From positions 62,001 through 126,000 of the forward strand of contig NZ_JACJTR010000005.1 of the NCBI RefSeq assembly GCF_014698795.1: a stretch of 64,000 nucleotides of DNA, given 5' to 3'. Below the pieces are notes generated by a model, which searched no databases, was not told where the DNA came from, and saw nothing but the letters and a program-made list of their open reading frames with translations. Positions 44,701 to 55,600 of the stretch are shown one piece after another; position 1 is the first letter of the stretch, and every line of letters starts with the position of its first letter. This DNA comes from Nostoc sp. FACHB-892 (GTDB lineage: Bacteria; Cyanobacteriota; Cyanobacteriia; Cyanobacteriales; Nostocaceae). A program made the position numbers and the translations under genes.

Positions 44701-46330
44701 GGCAGAACTACTCAACTTAGAGCAAGTTAGTATTCACGATAACTTCTTTGAACTGGGTGGAGATTCGATTATCAGTATTCAGGCGATCGCCAAAGCAAAT
44801 CAAGTCGGTTTACGCCTCACTCCCAAGCAAATTTTTGAACACCAAACAATTGCGAAGCTAGCATTAGTTGCAGATACTACTTCAAAGGCAGAATCAGAAC
44901 AAGGGTTGGTAATTGGTACTGTACCTCTCACACCAATTCAACACAGCTTCTTTGCTCAAAACTTACCAAAACCAGATCATTGGAATCAATCGTTATTGCT
45001 AGAATTACAGCAAAATATCGAGCCTAATATCTTACAGCAAGCAATACAGCATTTACTGGCGCAGCATGACGCACTTCGCTTATGTTTTTGCCCCACAGCT
45101 AATGGTTGGGAATCGTTTAATGCTGGTGTTGAACCTGAAATTCCATTTACCAAATTCGATTTTTCTCATCTACCCCAAGAGCAACAAAAAGCGGCGATTG
45201 AAACCAAAGCGACAGAATTGCAAGCAAGTTTAGATTTATCACATGGTTTACTGGTTCGGTTAGCGTTATTCGATTTGGGTTCTCAGCAAAAGAACCGCTT
45301 ACTAATCATCATTCATCATTTGGCTATTGATGGCGTTTCCTGGCGAATTTTATTGTCAGATTTGCAAACAGCTATAGAACAACTTCAGCAACATCAAGCA
45401 ATTCGATTACCAGCCAAAACAACTTCTTTTAAACAATGGAGTGAACGTTTGCAGGAATATGCAAACACAAACACGTTACACTCACAGTTAGATTTCTGGT
45501 GTTCTGAGTTAAGAAAACGAGTTTCTCCTTTACCAGTAGATTATGTAAGGGGATTAAATACCGTAGCTACAAGTAAAACTCTTTCAGTATTTGTCAATGA
45601 AACTGAGACACAAGCACTGCTGCAAGAAGTACCAGCCAAGTACCATACACAAATAAACGATGTTTTGTTAACAGCATTAGCAAAAACGTTTGCAGAGTGG
45701 ACAGGAGAAAAAACACTGTTAGTTAACTTAGAAGGACATGGACGAGAAGACATTTTTACTGACGTTGATTTATCTCGTACAGTCGGTTGGTTTACTACTG
45801 TGTTTCCAGTCCTATTGAATTTAGAAAATGGTACAATTGGGGATACTTTAAAAGCAATTAAAGAACAGCTTCGTAGTATCCCAAATCGAGGTTTTGATTA
45901 TGGTGTGTTGCAGTATTTGAGCAACCATACTGCTAAAAATTTAGCTGCTATGCCCCAAGCAGAAGTTTGTTTCAACTATTTAGGACAATTTGACCAAGTT
46001 TTACAAGAATCTTCTTTATTCAAATTAGCATCAGAATCGAGTGGTGTAACACGTAGTCTTTTAGGAAGCCGCCGTCATTTATTTGATATTAATGGGTTTG
46101 TGACAGGTGGCTGTCTACAACTAAATTGGACTTATAGCACAGCAATTTACAAAGAGGAAACAGTATCAAGTATTGCTCAAAATTTTGTCCAAGCACTGCG
46201 GGAAATTATTAGCCATTGTCAATCGACTGATGCAGCAGGTTATACCCCTTCTGATTTCTCTAAAGCAAAAGTAAGCCAAAAAGACCTCGAATTTTTACTG
46301 GCAAAAATTAACCGTGGGAGTGAGAAATAA
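41750..46330 (+). CDS. NRPS: Interface-A-PCP-E (Asp module)
   Basis: The 1526-residue protein starts with a condensation-fold domain (1-440) that has lost both His of HHxxxDG; the aligned residues are STICADR. This is the mark of the beta-hydroxylase Interface domain. The adenylation domain (about 460-960) has code DLTKIGHVG plus Lys, matching the known Asp code DLTKVGHIGK, read from TADLGNT, SLKIVPS, ILGGEA and HYGPTETTVG. The PCP has GGDS (S1006), the form that precedes epimerases. An epimerization domain follows (HHLAIDGVSW, H1189; VDLSRTVGWFT). The expected unit is D-beta-hydroxyaspartate, made with the TauD-like enzyme encoded 30 bp upstream. Confidence 0.88.
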   Translation: MQALSIEGFQISPQQKRLWLLQQETNHQPYRVQCAVLVEGNIEHSILEKAIHNVWAKYEILRTSFPTLAGMAVPLQVIGEEISIKFNYYDWQNLDTETQQTNIDALFQDYNKLDFDLKEGFTSQIDVINKSENQYLLLVVISTICADRISLHHLLHDISVTYDTYLQEYKLEDTPLQYADIAAWQNELLSGEELEIAKEYWLNQKVSNSLINKLPNEKKINQKPGFEPKVIKINFDSAITNNIAAIAQKQTVDISTVLMACWQILLWRLNNKSEAVLAWCCDGRNYQELQPAVGLLAKYLPIHIQLQEGYILSDILKQLDEHLNKVVQWQDLFNAEDFFTETKDSQESSFLPFAFEFVSQPNKYFATGVSFAIQEIYSCIERFKVKLLCWQQADSLTAELYYDANLFEQEDIERLAAQFQTLLSSAINNPEIAIAQLEILSPQERQQLVDEFNNTKTAPSPYQCIHHWIEAQANSTPNNIAVVFGNQHLTYKELNAKANNLANHLASLGVKPETVVALCVERSLDMIVGILGILKAGAAYLPLEPSLPEAALAFRLQDAQVSVLLTQKHLGETMNFQAQVVCIDADINDAPQNNILKPATPENLAYVIYTSGSTGKPKGVAVEHRQIVNYVNGILEKLELPVASSFATVSTFTADLGNTAIFSALCTGGCLHIIAEECATDPVAFAEYCDRNTIDSLKIVPSHLSALLSSSHAEKLLPRQRLILGGEAATWDLIKRVRELAPECKILNHYGPTETTVGVLTYPVEEICTDTPSTTIPLGRPLANTQIYLLDNYCQPVPLGVTGEIYIGGDNVARGYINQPELTNERFIPNPFSSEPDARLYKTGDLGRYQSDGNLEFLGRIDDQVKLHGYRIELGEIEAVLRQYSQVREVVVVAKEAYPGKKQLVAYIVGQEHLKSAQLRDFIQQKLPDYMMPSQFVFLKALPLTANGKIDKKSLPAPDSVKSELQAAFVAPRTPVEIALAKIWAELLNLEQVSIHDNFFELGGDSIISIQAIAKANQVGLRLTPKQIFEHQTIAKLALVADTTSKAESEQGLVIGTVPLTPIQHSFFAQNLPKPDHWNQSLLLELQQNIEPNILQQAIQHLLAQHDALRLCFCPTANGWESFNAGVEPEIPFTKFDFSHLPQEQQKAAIETKATELQASLDLSHGLLVRLALFDLGSQQKNRLLIIIHHLAIDGVSWRILLSDLQTAIEQLQQHQAIRLPAKTTSFKQWSERLQEYANTNTLHSQLDFWCSELRKRVSPLPVDYVRGLNTVATSKTLSVFVNETETQALLQEVPAKYHTQINDVLLTALAKTFAEWTGEKTLLVNLEGHGREDIFTDVDLSRTVGWFTTVFPVLLNLENGTIGDTLKAIKEQLRSIPNRGFDYGVLQYLSNHTAKNLAAMPQAEVCFNYLGQFDQVLQESSLFKLASESSGVTRSLLGSRRHLFDINGFVTGGCLQLNWTYSTAIYKEETVSSIAQNFVQALREIISHCQSTDAAGYTPSDFSKAKVSQKDLEFLLAKINRGSEK

Positions 46331-46334
46331 CAAC

Positions 46335-49300
46335 ATGAAAGCTGACAGTATCCAAGATATTTATGAACTATCACCGCTACAACAGGGCATTCTCTTTCAT
46401 AGTTTATATGCTTCCGAATCGGCTGTTTATTTTGTCCAGTTATGTTACTCGCTAAAGGGCAGTTTTAATGTTGTAGCCTTTGAACAAGCTTGGCAAGAAG
46501 TAGTCAACCGCCATACTGTTTTACGCACAGCTTTTTATTGGGAAAATATCGAAAAACCTTTACAGGTTGTGCATCGAGAAGTCAAAATATCATTAATACA
46601 GCGCGATTGGCGAGATATTAACCCAAATGAGCAGTCGCAGAAATTGCAGGAATTTTTGGAGAGCGATCGCACCTCCAATTTTGACCTTACACAACCATGC
46701 TTAATGCGGCTGCATTTAATTCGCTGTAATGATGATTGCTATTACTTTATTTGGAGTAAGCATCATCTCATTTTAGATGGTTGGTCAACAGCTTTAGTCT
46801 TAAAAGAAGTAGTAGAAATTTACCAATCACTTTGCCAAGGTAAAAATTTACCTTTAATATTAGATACTTCCTTTGGCGATTATATTGGTTGGTTGCAACA
46901 ACAAGATTTAAACAAAGCAAAGGAATTTTGGCAACAGTCATTACAGGGAGTTACAGCACCCACACCCTTAATTAATTTAAATACTCAAGACTCATTCAGG
47001 CAACCAGAGAAATACAATCAGCAAGTAATCAAGCTTTCGCAAACAACCACCGCAGCACTACAATCTTTAGCAAGACAAAATCAACTCACACTTAACACCT
47101 TTGTCCAAGGAGCTTACGCTTTACTTTTAAGCCGCTACAGTAGAGAAACAGATGTAGTTTATGGTGTAACAGTCTCCGGTCGTCCAGCAGATTTAGTCAA
47201 CGCTGAGTCTATGGTGGGGATGTTTATCAATACCCTGCCTGTACGAGTGAAAATTAATGCTGAAGAATCTTTGTTGTCTTGGTTGAGAAAATTACAATCA
47301 CAACTGGCAGAAATTCGGCAATATGAATATAGCCCACTGGTAGAGGTGCAAGGCTGGAGCGAAGTCCCGCGAGGTTTACCTTTATTTGAAAGCATATTAG
47401 TATTTGAAAATTATCCCATTGACACTGCATTAAAAAATGGGATGCAAGATTTAGAAATTCAGTCTATTAGTTCTGTTGACAATACTAATTATCCTTTAAC
47501 AGTAACAGCTATCCCTAGTTCTGAGTTGGAACTGAGAATATCTTACGATTGCGATGCCTGCGGCGGGCTACGCCAAGGTTTTCATTCAGATACTATCAGC
47601 CGGATGCTGGCGCATCTAGCCGCTTTACTAGAAAATATGATTGCAGATATTAATCAGCCTCTGGCTTCATTGTCGATGTTGACAGAAGTTGAGAAACATC
47701 AACTGCTAGTGGAGTGGAATAATACTCAAGCTGACTATCCCCAGGATAAGTGCATCCATCAATTATTTGAAGAACAGGTAGAAAAAACACCAGATGCAGT
47801 GGCGGTAGTTTTTGAAGGTCTGCAATTAACCTACAGACAATTAAACCAAAAAGCCAATCAACTAGCGCACTACTTAGCAAGTTTAGGTGTTAGCACTGGG
47901 GTAAATGTTGGTATTTTTCTAGAACGCGGTTTAGAAATGCTAGTGGGATTATTAGCTATCCTCAAAGCAGGCGGTACTTACTTACCATTAGACCCAGCAT
48001 ATCCCCAAGAACGCTTAACTTATATATTGGCAGATGCTCAGGTATCAATTTTATTAACACAACAAAATTTATTAACAGCTTTACCAGTAAACCAAACTCA
48101 AATTCTCTGCTTAGACAAGGAATGGGAAAATATTTATCATCAGTCTCAAGAAAACTTAGTTAATGGAAATATAACTCAAAGCCTAGCTTATATAATTTAC
48201 ACTTCTGGCTCTACAGGAAAACCCAAAGGTGTAGAAATACCTCATCGATCTGTGGTTAATTTTCTGATTTCTATGCTGGGAAAACCAGGGCTAACAGACC
48301 AAGATACAATATTATCTGTCACAACAATTACTTTTGATATAGCAGTTTTAGAACTTTTTCTTCCCCTAATTATTGGTGCGCGGTTAGTCATAGCTAGCCG
48401 TGAAATTGCCACAGATGGTAGTCAATTATTAAAGTGTTTGGTAAACTCTAATGCTACTGTTATGCAAGCAACACCAGCAACATGGCGGATACTTTTAGAA
48501 TCTGGGTGGCAGGGTAGTCCAAACTTGAAAATCCTCTGTGGTGGAGAAAGTTTACCCAAACAACTAGCGCAACATTTAGTAGAAAAATGTGCTGCTGTGT
48601 GGAATATGTATGGGCCAACAGAAACTACTATTTGGTCTACTCTCTACAAAATTATTGATATTAACAAACAGCAAGTATTGATTGGTCGTCCCATTGACAA
48701 CACACAAATTTATGTTTTAAATGACAATTTACAACCAGTACCCATAGGAGTGATGGGTGAACTTTATATTGGTGGTGATGGTTTAGCAAGAGGCTATCAT
48801 AACCGTCCAGATTTAACAGATGAAAAATTTATTGCCAATATTTTTAGCCCAGAATCAAAAGCACGACTTTACAAAACAGGTGACTTAGTTCGTTATCTTC
48901 CAGATGGAAATCTTGAGTTTTTAGACCGCATTGATAACCAGGTTAAAATTCGTGGTTTTCGCATTGAAATGGGAGAAATTGAAGCCATATTGAGCCAATA
49001 TCCAACAGTTCAAAAAACTGTAGTTATCATCAGAGAAGATAACCCAGGTGATAAAAGATTAGTGGCTTACATTGTTTCTAACGACATTCTGCAAATCTCG
49101 GAAATTCGCAACTTCTTAAAAGACAAGCTGCCAGTTTACATGATCCCCTCAGCTTTTGTGCAGCTTGACACTCTACCACTTACACCAAATGGCAAAATCG
49201 ACCGTAAAGCACTACCAGCAGCAGTTAAGAGCAACTTAGAGCTAGAAGATTCTTTTGTCGCACCTCGTACCGCAGTTGAGGAAATCTTAGCAAGAATCTG

Positions 49301-49607
49301 GGCAAAAATACTGCGTGTTGAAAAAGTCGGTATACATGATAATTTCTTTGAAATTGGTGGACATTCCCTATTAGTAACTCAAGTTATCTCCCGTATTCGT
49401 GAAACCTTCCGCATGGAATTACCTTTGCGTTCTTTATTTGAGTCGCCAACAGTAGAGAAATTAGCACAAACAATTATTGCCAAAGAAGCCAAACCAGGAA
49501 TCACAGAAAAAATGGCTCAAGTCCTCAAAAAGCTTGAGGGTATGTCAGAGGAAGAAGCAAAACAAGCACTACAAAACCGCAATGCAGTAACAGAGGTGAA
49601 AGCATAA
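46335..49607 (+). CDS. NRPS: C-A-PCP (Gly-like module)
   Basis: The 1090-residue single module has a condensation domain opening with YELSPLQQGILFHSL, the DCL style that accepts a D-residue, matching the epimerase of the preceding protein. Its motif is HHLILDG (H143). The A-domain code is DILQLGMIW plus Lys, a glycine code. The PCP is GGHS (S1011). GTG at 46314 overlaps the upstream gene; ATG 46335 is chosen because it gives the usual C-domain start. An in-frame GC-rich insert at 47551-47574 adds about 7 residues to the C domain. The stop codon overlaps the next ATG by one base (TAATG), so translation is probably coupled. Confidence 0.88.
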   Translation: MKADSIQDIYELSPLQQGILFHSLYASESAVYFVQLCYSLKGSFNVVAFEQAWQEVVNRHTVLRTAFYWENIEKPLQVVHREVKISLIQRDWRDINPNEQSQKLQEFLESDRTSNFDLTQPCLMRLHLIRCNDDCYYFIWSKHHLILDGWSTALVLKEVVEIYQSLCQGKNLPLILDTSFGDYIGWLQQQDLNKAKEFWQQSLQGVTAPTPLINLNTQDSFRQPEKYNQQVIKLSQTTTAALQSLARQNQLTLNTFVQGAYALLLSRYSRETDVVYGVTVSGRPADLVNAESMVGMFINTLPVRVKINAEESLLSWLRKLQSQLAEIRQYEYSPLVEVQGWSEVPRGLPLFESILVFENYPIDTALKNGMQDLEIQSISSVDNTNYPLTVTAIPSSELELRISYDCDACGGLRQGFHSDTISRMLAHLAALLENMIADINQPLASLSMLTEVEKHQLLVEWNNTQADYPQDKCIHQLFEEQVEKTPDAVAVVFEGLQLTYRQLNQKANQLAHYLASLGVSTGVNVGIFLERGLEMLVGLLAILKAGGTYLPLDPAYPQERLTYILADAQVSILLTQQNLLTALPVNQTQILCLDKEWENIYHQSQENLVNGNITQSLAYIIYTSGSTGKPKGVEIPHRSVVNFLISMLGKPGLTDQDTILSVTTITFDIAVLELFLPLIIGARLVIASREIATDGSQLLKCLVNSNATVMQATPATWRILLESGWQGSPNLKILCGGESLPKQLAQHLVEKCAAVWNMYGPTETTIWSTLYKIIDINKQQVLIGRPIDNTQIYVLNDNLQPVPIGVMGELYIGGDGLARGYHNRPDLTDEKFIANIFSPESKARLYKTGDLVRYLPDGNLEFLDRIDNQVKIRGFRIEMGEIEAILSQYPTVQKTVVIIREDNPGDKRLVAYIVSNDILQISEIRNFLKDKLPVYMIPSAFVQLDTLPLTPNGKIDRKALPAAVKSNLELEDSFVAPRTAVEEILARIWAKILRVEKVGIHDNFFEIGGHSLLVTQVISRIRETFRMELPLRSLFESPTVEKLAQTIIAKEAKPGITEKMAQVLKKLEGMSEEEAKQALQNRNAVTEVKA
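47551..47574 (+). repeat. in-frame GC-rich repeat in the C domain
   Basis: GCGATGCCTGCGGCGGGCTA followed by CGCC encodes CDACGGLR, which is inserted between YD and the F(H/D)S motif relative to the DCL domain at 57530. The GC content is far above that of flanking coding DNA. Confidence 0.6.
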
Positions 49608-52600
49608 TGGATTTATCTGCTGAAAAACTAGATCTTTTGGCGTTATTACTGGAAGAAGAAGATATCGAATATACACCATTACAAACAATTTCACCAAGAA
49701 AAAATACTGATAAGTTAGAGCTTTCTTTTGCTCAGAAACGCCTATGGATTTTAAATCAATTAGAGCCAAATAATCCCTTTTATAATATTACTGCCACCCT
49801 AAAACTTAAAGGTAAGCTAGATATAAACGCTTTGGAACATAGTTTTAATGAAGTTATCCAGCGTCATGAAGTTTTACGTACTAATTTTAACGTTGTAGAT
49901 GGGCAACCTGTTTTAGAAATTGTCCCACAGCATTCTATAATTTTACCAATAGTAGATTTAAGAGAAATTGCTTTAGTAGAACGTGAAGCAGAAGTACAAA
50001 GGGTAGCAAATGCAGAATTTCAGCGACCCTTTAATCTTGCATCTGAACCACTTTTATGCTGTACTTTGTTGCAATTAAATGAAGCTGAATACATTTTACT
50101 GTTGACAATGCACCATATTGTTAGTGATGGTTGGTCAACGGATATATTAGTGCGGGAAGTAGCAGCACTTTATGAATGTTTCACTCAAGGTAAACCTTCC
50201 GCATTACCAAAATTAGCTATTCAATATACAGACTATGCAATTTGGCAACGAAAATGGTTACAGGGCGAAGTTTTAGAAACTCAACTCAATTACTGGAAGC
50301 AACAACTTGCAGGGAATTTACCTATTTTAGAATTACCTATAGATAGACCACGCCCAAAGATTAAAACTTACCAAGGAGCAAAACAATATTTTCAACTATC
50401 TCCAGAACTTTCTCATGCTTTAAAAACCTTGAGCCAAAAGCAGGATTGCACTTTATTTATGATCTTGCTGGCAGCTTTTAAGGTACTACTATACCGCTAC
50501 ACAGGTCTGGAAGATATTATAGTTGGCTCACCTATTGCTAATCGTAATCGGCCAGAGAATGAAGGCTTAATTGGCTTTTTTGTTAATACTTTGGTACTGC
50601 GAACTGATTTATCAGATCATCCTAAGTTTGCAGAATTACTAAATAGAGTTAGGGAATCTGCATTATCAGCTTATGCTTATCAAGATTTACCTTTTGATTT
50701 ATTAGTAGAAGAATTACAACCCCAACGTGACTTGAGTCATACCCCCCTGTTTCAAGTGATGTTTGTTCTACAAAATTCGCCAATTTCGGCAGTAGAGTTA
50801 TCAGGCTTAACTGTAGAACCTTTAACAAGCGAGGGTGGAAATGCTAAGTTTGATTTAACTCTTGTCACAGCAGAAACTGATTCAGGAATTAGGGTAGGTT
50901 GGGAATACAACACTGATTTATTTAATGCTGAAACTATCACCCGCATAGGGGAAAATTTTCAAACTTTGCTTGAAAGTATTGTTGCTAATCCCCAACAGCG
51001 AGTTACAGAACTACCTTTATTAACACAAAAAGAGCAGCAGCAATTATTAGTAGAATGGAATAATACTGAAATTGATTATCCTCAAGCCCAGTGTATTCAT
51101 CAATTATTTGAAGAACAGGTAGAACGAACACCAGACACTGTAGCCGTAGTATTTGAAAATCAGCAATTAACCTATCGAGAACTAAATCAGCGAGCTAACC
51201 AACTGGCACATTACTTGCAAAAGTCCGGAGTCCGGACAGAAATGCTAGTGGGGATTTGTGTCGAGCGTTCCCTAGAAATGGTAATTGGCATTTTAGGGAT
51301 TCTCAAAGCAGGTGGTGCTTATGTACCCCTTGACCCCAGCTATCCCCAAGAGCGTCTAGCTTTCATGTTGGAAAACTCCCAAACCCCAGTTTTATTATCT
51401 CAGCAGAACTTAGTTGCCCAACTAGGGGATTGTGCAGCCAAAATCATCTGTTTAGATAGGGACTGGGAAAAAATTGCTCAAGAAAGCCAAGAAAACCCAT
51501 TAACTGATGTCAGCAGCCATAACCTAGCTTATGTAATTTACACATCTGGCTCCACTGGTACACCTAAAGGCGTTTTAATTCAACATTCCAATATAGTACG
51601 ACTGTTAGGAGCTACCCAAGCATGGTTTGAATTTAATAGCAATGATGTCTGGACTTTATTCCACTCCTACGCATTTGATTTCTCAGTTTGGGAAATTTGG
51701 GGGGCGCTGGTTTATGGTGGACGGTTAGTGGTTGTGCCTTATTGGATCAGCCGTGCGCCAGAGGAATTTTACAAATTATTATCCCACCAGGGAGTGACGG
51801 TTCTCAACCAAACGCCTTCCGCTTTTTATCAACTCATCCAAGCCGATGCAGTTTTAGGTGACAAGCACTCATTACATCTACGGTTGGTAATTTTTGGTGG
51901 CGAAGCTTTAGAACTGCAAAGCTTAAAACCCTGGTTTGAGCGACACAGCGATCGCTCACCGCAATTAGTAAATATGTACGGCATTACTGAAACTACTGTT
52001 CACGTCAGTTATCGCTGCCTCACCCAAGAAGATGTGATACAGTCTTTAAAAAGCGTGATTGGTCGTCCGATACCAGATTTACAGGTGTACCTACTCGACC
52101 AAAGCCAGCAACTTGTACCTGTTGGCGTTGTCGGTGAAATGTATGTTGGTGGTGCTGGACTAGCGCGGGGTTATCTGAACCGACCAGAACTAACTACACA
52201 AAGATTTATTTCCAACCCCTTGAGCCGCAAACCAGATGCACGTCTTTACAAAACAGGTGATTTAGCTCGTTATTTACCTAGTGGGGAACTAGAGTACATC
52301 GGTCGGATTGATAACCAAGTTAAACTCCGGGGTTTCCGCATTGAACTGGGAGAAATTGAAGCTGCTATTAACCAATACCCATCTGTATCCACTAGTGTGG
52401 TTGTTGTGCGCCAAGACGAATCCGCAAATCAAAGTTTAGTAGCTTATTTGATACTCCAACCACAGCAGATAGTAACAATTCCCGAACTGCGCCGCTTTTT
52501 AGAGTCAAAACTGCCAAATTATATGGTGCCAACGGCTATTGTGGTGTTAGAGGCGTTACCCTTGACACCCAATGGCAAGGTAGACAGACGAGTATTGCCA

Positions 52601-55600
52601 GCACCTAACCTAACACAGCTAATATCTGAATCCAATTTTGTGGCTCCTTCCACACCAGTGGAAGAAATGCTAGCTGGAGTTTGGGCGCAGGTAGTAGGTT
52701 TAGAAAAGGTAGGTGTAAACGATAACTTCTTTGAGTTGGGTGGACATTCCCTTCTAGCAACTCGTGTTATATCCCAGATACGGCAAGTATTTGAGGCAGA
52801 GATACCTTTACGTCGCTTGTTTGAATTGCCAACAGTAAGCGAGTTAGCGAAAGAGATTCAAATAGCGATTAACGCCGACAAAGGATTAGAAATACCACCC
52901 ATCAAACGCATTTCGCGATCGTCGGAGACGGGGCTTTGCCCATCGCAAGAATTACCCCTATCCTTTGCCCAACAGCGCTTATGGTTTCTTAGCCATTTAG
53001 GGCCGGATAGCCCTTTTTACAATATTCCTGCTGCTGTGCGCTTAGAGGGGCAGTTGAATCTAGCAGCACTAGAACAGAGTTTCAATGAAATTCTCCGCCG
53101 TCACGAAGTCTTGCGAACTAATTTTCGGACAGTCGAAGGGCAAGCCATAGCAGTTATTTCACCAACAACACCGCAGTTATTATCAGTAATTGACCTGAGC
53201 GAATTACCTCCCGCTCAACGAGAAACCAAGGTTAGACAACTAGCCCTAGCAGAGGCGCAACAACCATTTGACCTAGAGGCTGACACTCTGGTAAGAGTGA
53301 AATTACTACGCCTGAGTGAACAAGAATACGTCACACTATTGACCATGCATCACATTGTTTCTGATGGTTGGTCAATAGAGGTGCTAGTGCGTGAAGTAGC
53401 AACGCTTTATCAAGCTTTTTGTGAGAGGCAACCTTCTCCTTTACCTGAACTTGAAATTCAGTATGCAGACTTCGCAGCTTGGCAAGGGCAATGGCTGAAG
53501 GGAGAAGTACTAGAATCCCAGCTTGCTTACTGGCTAAAACAGCTAGATGGTGCGCCAGCAGTACTAGAGTTACCAACTGACTATCCGCGACCAGCTATTC
53601 AATCCTCCCGTGGTGCAAAACATTCTTTCTGTTTGTCAAAAGACCAATCTCTGGCGCTAAAATCTTTGAGTCAGCAGCAGGGAAGCACCTTATTCATGAC
53701 CTTGCTGGCAGCTTTTAAGACACTACTATACCGCTACACCGGAAGCAATGATATTGTCATAGGTTCTCCCATCGCTAATCGTAACCACAGCCAGATAGAA
53801 GGGTTAATTGGTTTCTTTGCCAATACCCTAGTCTTGCGAACTAATCTTGCAGACAATCCCAGTTTTCGAGAGTTGCTGCATCGTGTCAAAGAAGTAGCTT
53901 TAGGAGCTTATACCCACCAAGATACGCCTTTTGAACTACTAGTGGAAAAAATACAGCCACAGCGAGACTTAAGCCATACAACTCTATTTCAGGTGATGTT
54001 TGTGCTTCAAAATGCACAAAACTCAGAGATTGAGTTACCGGGTTTGACTTTGAGTACTCTCGAAAGTGACAGTGGCACTGCAAAGTTCGATTTGACTCTA
54101 GACATGAGAGAGACAGAGAAGGGATTAGTAGGAACTCTAGAGTACAGTACTGAATTATTTAATACCCAAACTATACAAAGAATGGCAGGGCATTTACAGA
54201 CATTAATCTGTGGTGTCATTGCTAATCCAGAGCAACGGCTTTCTGAATTACCCCTGTTAACAGAAGATGAACAAAACCAATTATTAGTAGGTTGGAATCA
54301 AACTCAAGCTGACTATCCCGAGGATAAGTGCATCCATCAACTGTTTGAAAAACAGGTAGAAAAAACACCAGATGCAGTTGCAGTAGTATTTGAAAATGAG
54401 GAACTTACCTATCGCCAACTAAATCAGCGAGCCAACCAACTAGCGCATTATTTGGAAAAATTGGGTGTTGGCCCAGAGGTATTAGTGGGGATTTGTGTCG
54501 AGCGATCGCTCTTAATGGTAATTGGACTCTTGGGTATTCTCAAAGCCGGTGGTGCTTATGTCCCTCTCGATCCAAATTATCCCCAACAGCGCCTAGCTTT
54601 CATGTTGGATAACTCTCAAACCCCTATTTTACTGTGCCAACACCACTTAGCTGAAAACCTGCCCACAGACAAAACACAGTTACTCTGCTTAGACATCAAC
54701 TGGGAACAAATTGTCCAGGAAAGCAAAGAAAATCCTGTCTGCAATATCCAACCGGAAAACCTAGCCTATGTAATTTACACCTCTGGCTCTACAGGTAGGC
54801 CAAAGGGGGCAATGAATAGCCATCGAGGTATCTGCAATCGCTTACTGTGGATGCAAGACACTTATCAATTAACAGCAGCAGATTCTGTATTGCAAAAGAC
54901 ACCTTTTAGCTTTGATGTATCGGTTTGGGAATTTTTCTGGCCTTTGCTGACAGGTGCGCGTTTAGTAGTAGCTCGACCAGATGGGCATCGAGATCCTACA
55001 TACTTAGTTAATGTAATTAAACAAGAGCAAGTCACCACCCTGCATTTTGTACCTTCCATGCTGCAAGCATTTTTAGAAGCAGAAGGTATAGAAAGTTGTA
55101 AATCTCTCAAACGTGTGATTTGCAGTGGTGAGGCACTATCAGTCGAACTACAGAAACGCTTCTTTGCTCGTTTGCAAGCTGAACTACACAATCTGTATGG
55201 GCCAACAGAAGCTGCAATTGATGTTACCTATTGGAAGTGTACGCCTGACAGTACACATCACCAGACAGTTCCCATTGGTTGGCCTATCGCCAATACTCAG
55301 ATTTATTTACTAGATAAATATTTTCACCCCGTACCTGTGGGAGTCATAGGCGAACTTTATATTGGTGGTGTGGGGGTTGCTAGGGGTTACTTGCGTAATC
55401 CCGAACTTACAGCTGAGAAATTCATTCCTAACCCCTTCTCTATAGAACCGGGAGAACGTCTTTATAAAACTGGTGATTTAGCCCGTTATTTACCAGATGG
55501 CAGCATTGAATTTTTAGGGCGAATTGATCACCAAGTAAAAGTACGCGGTTTCCGCATTGAATTGGGAGAAATTGAAGCTGCTATCAATCAACACCCAGCC

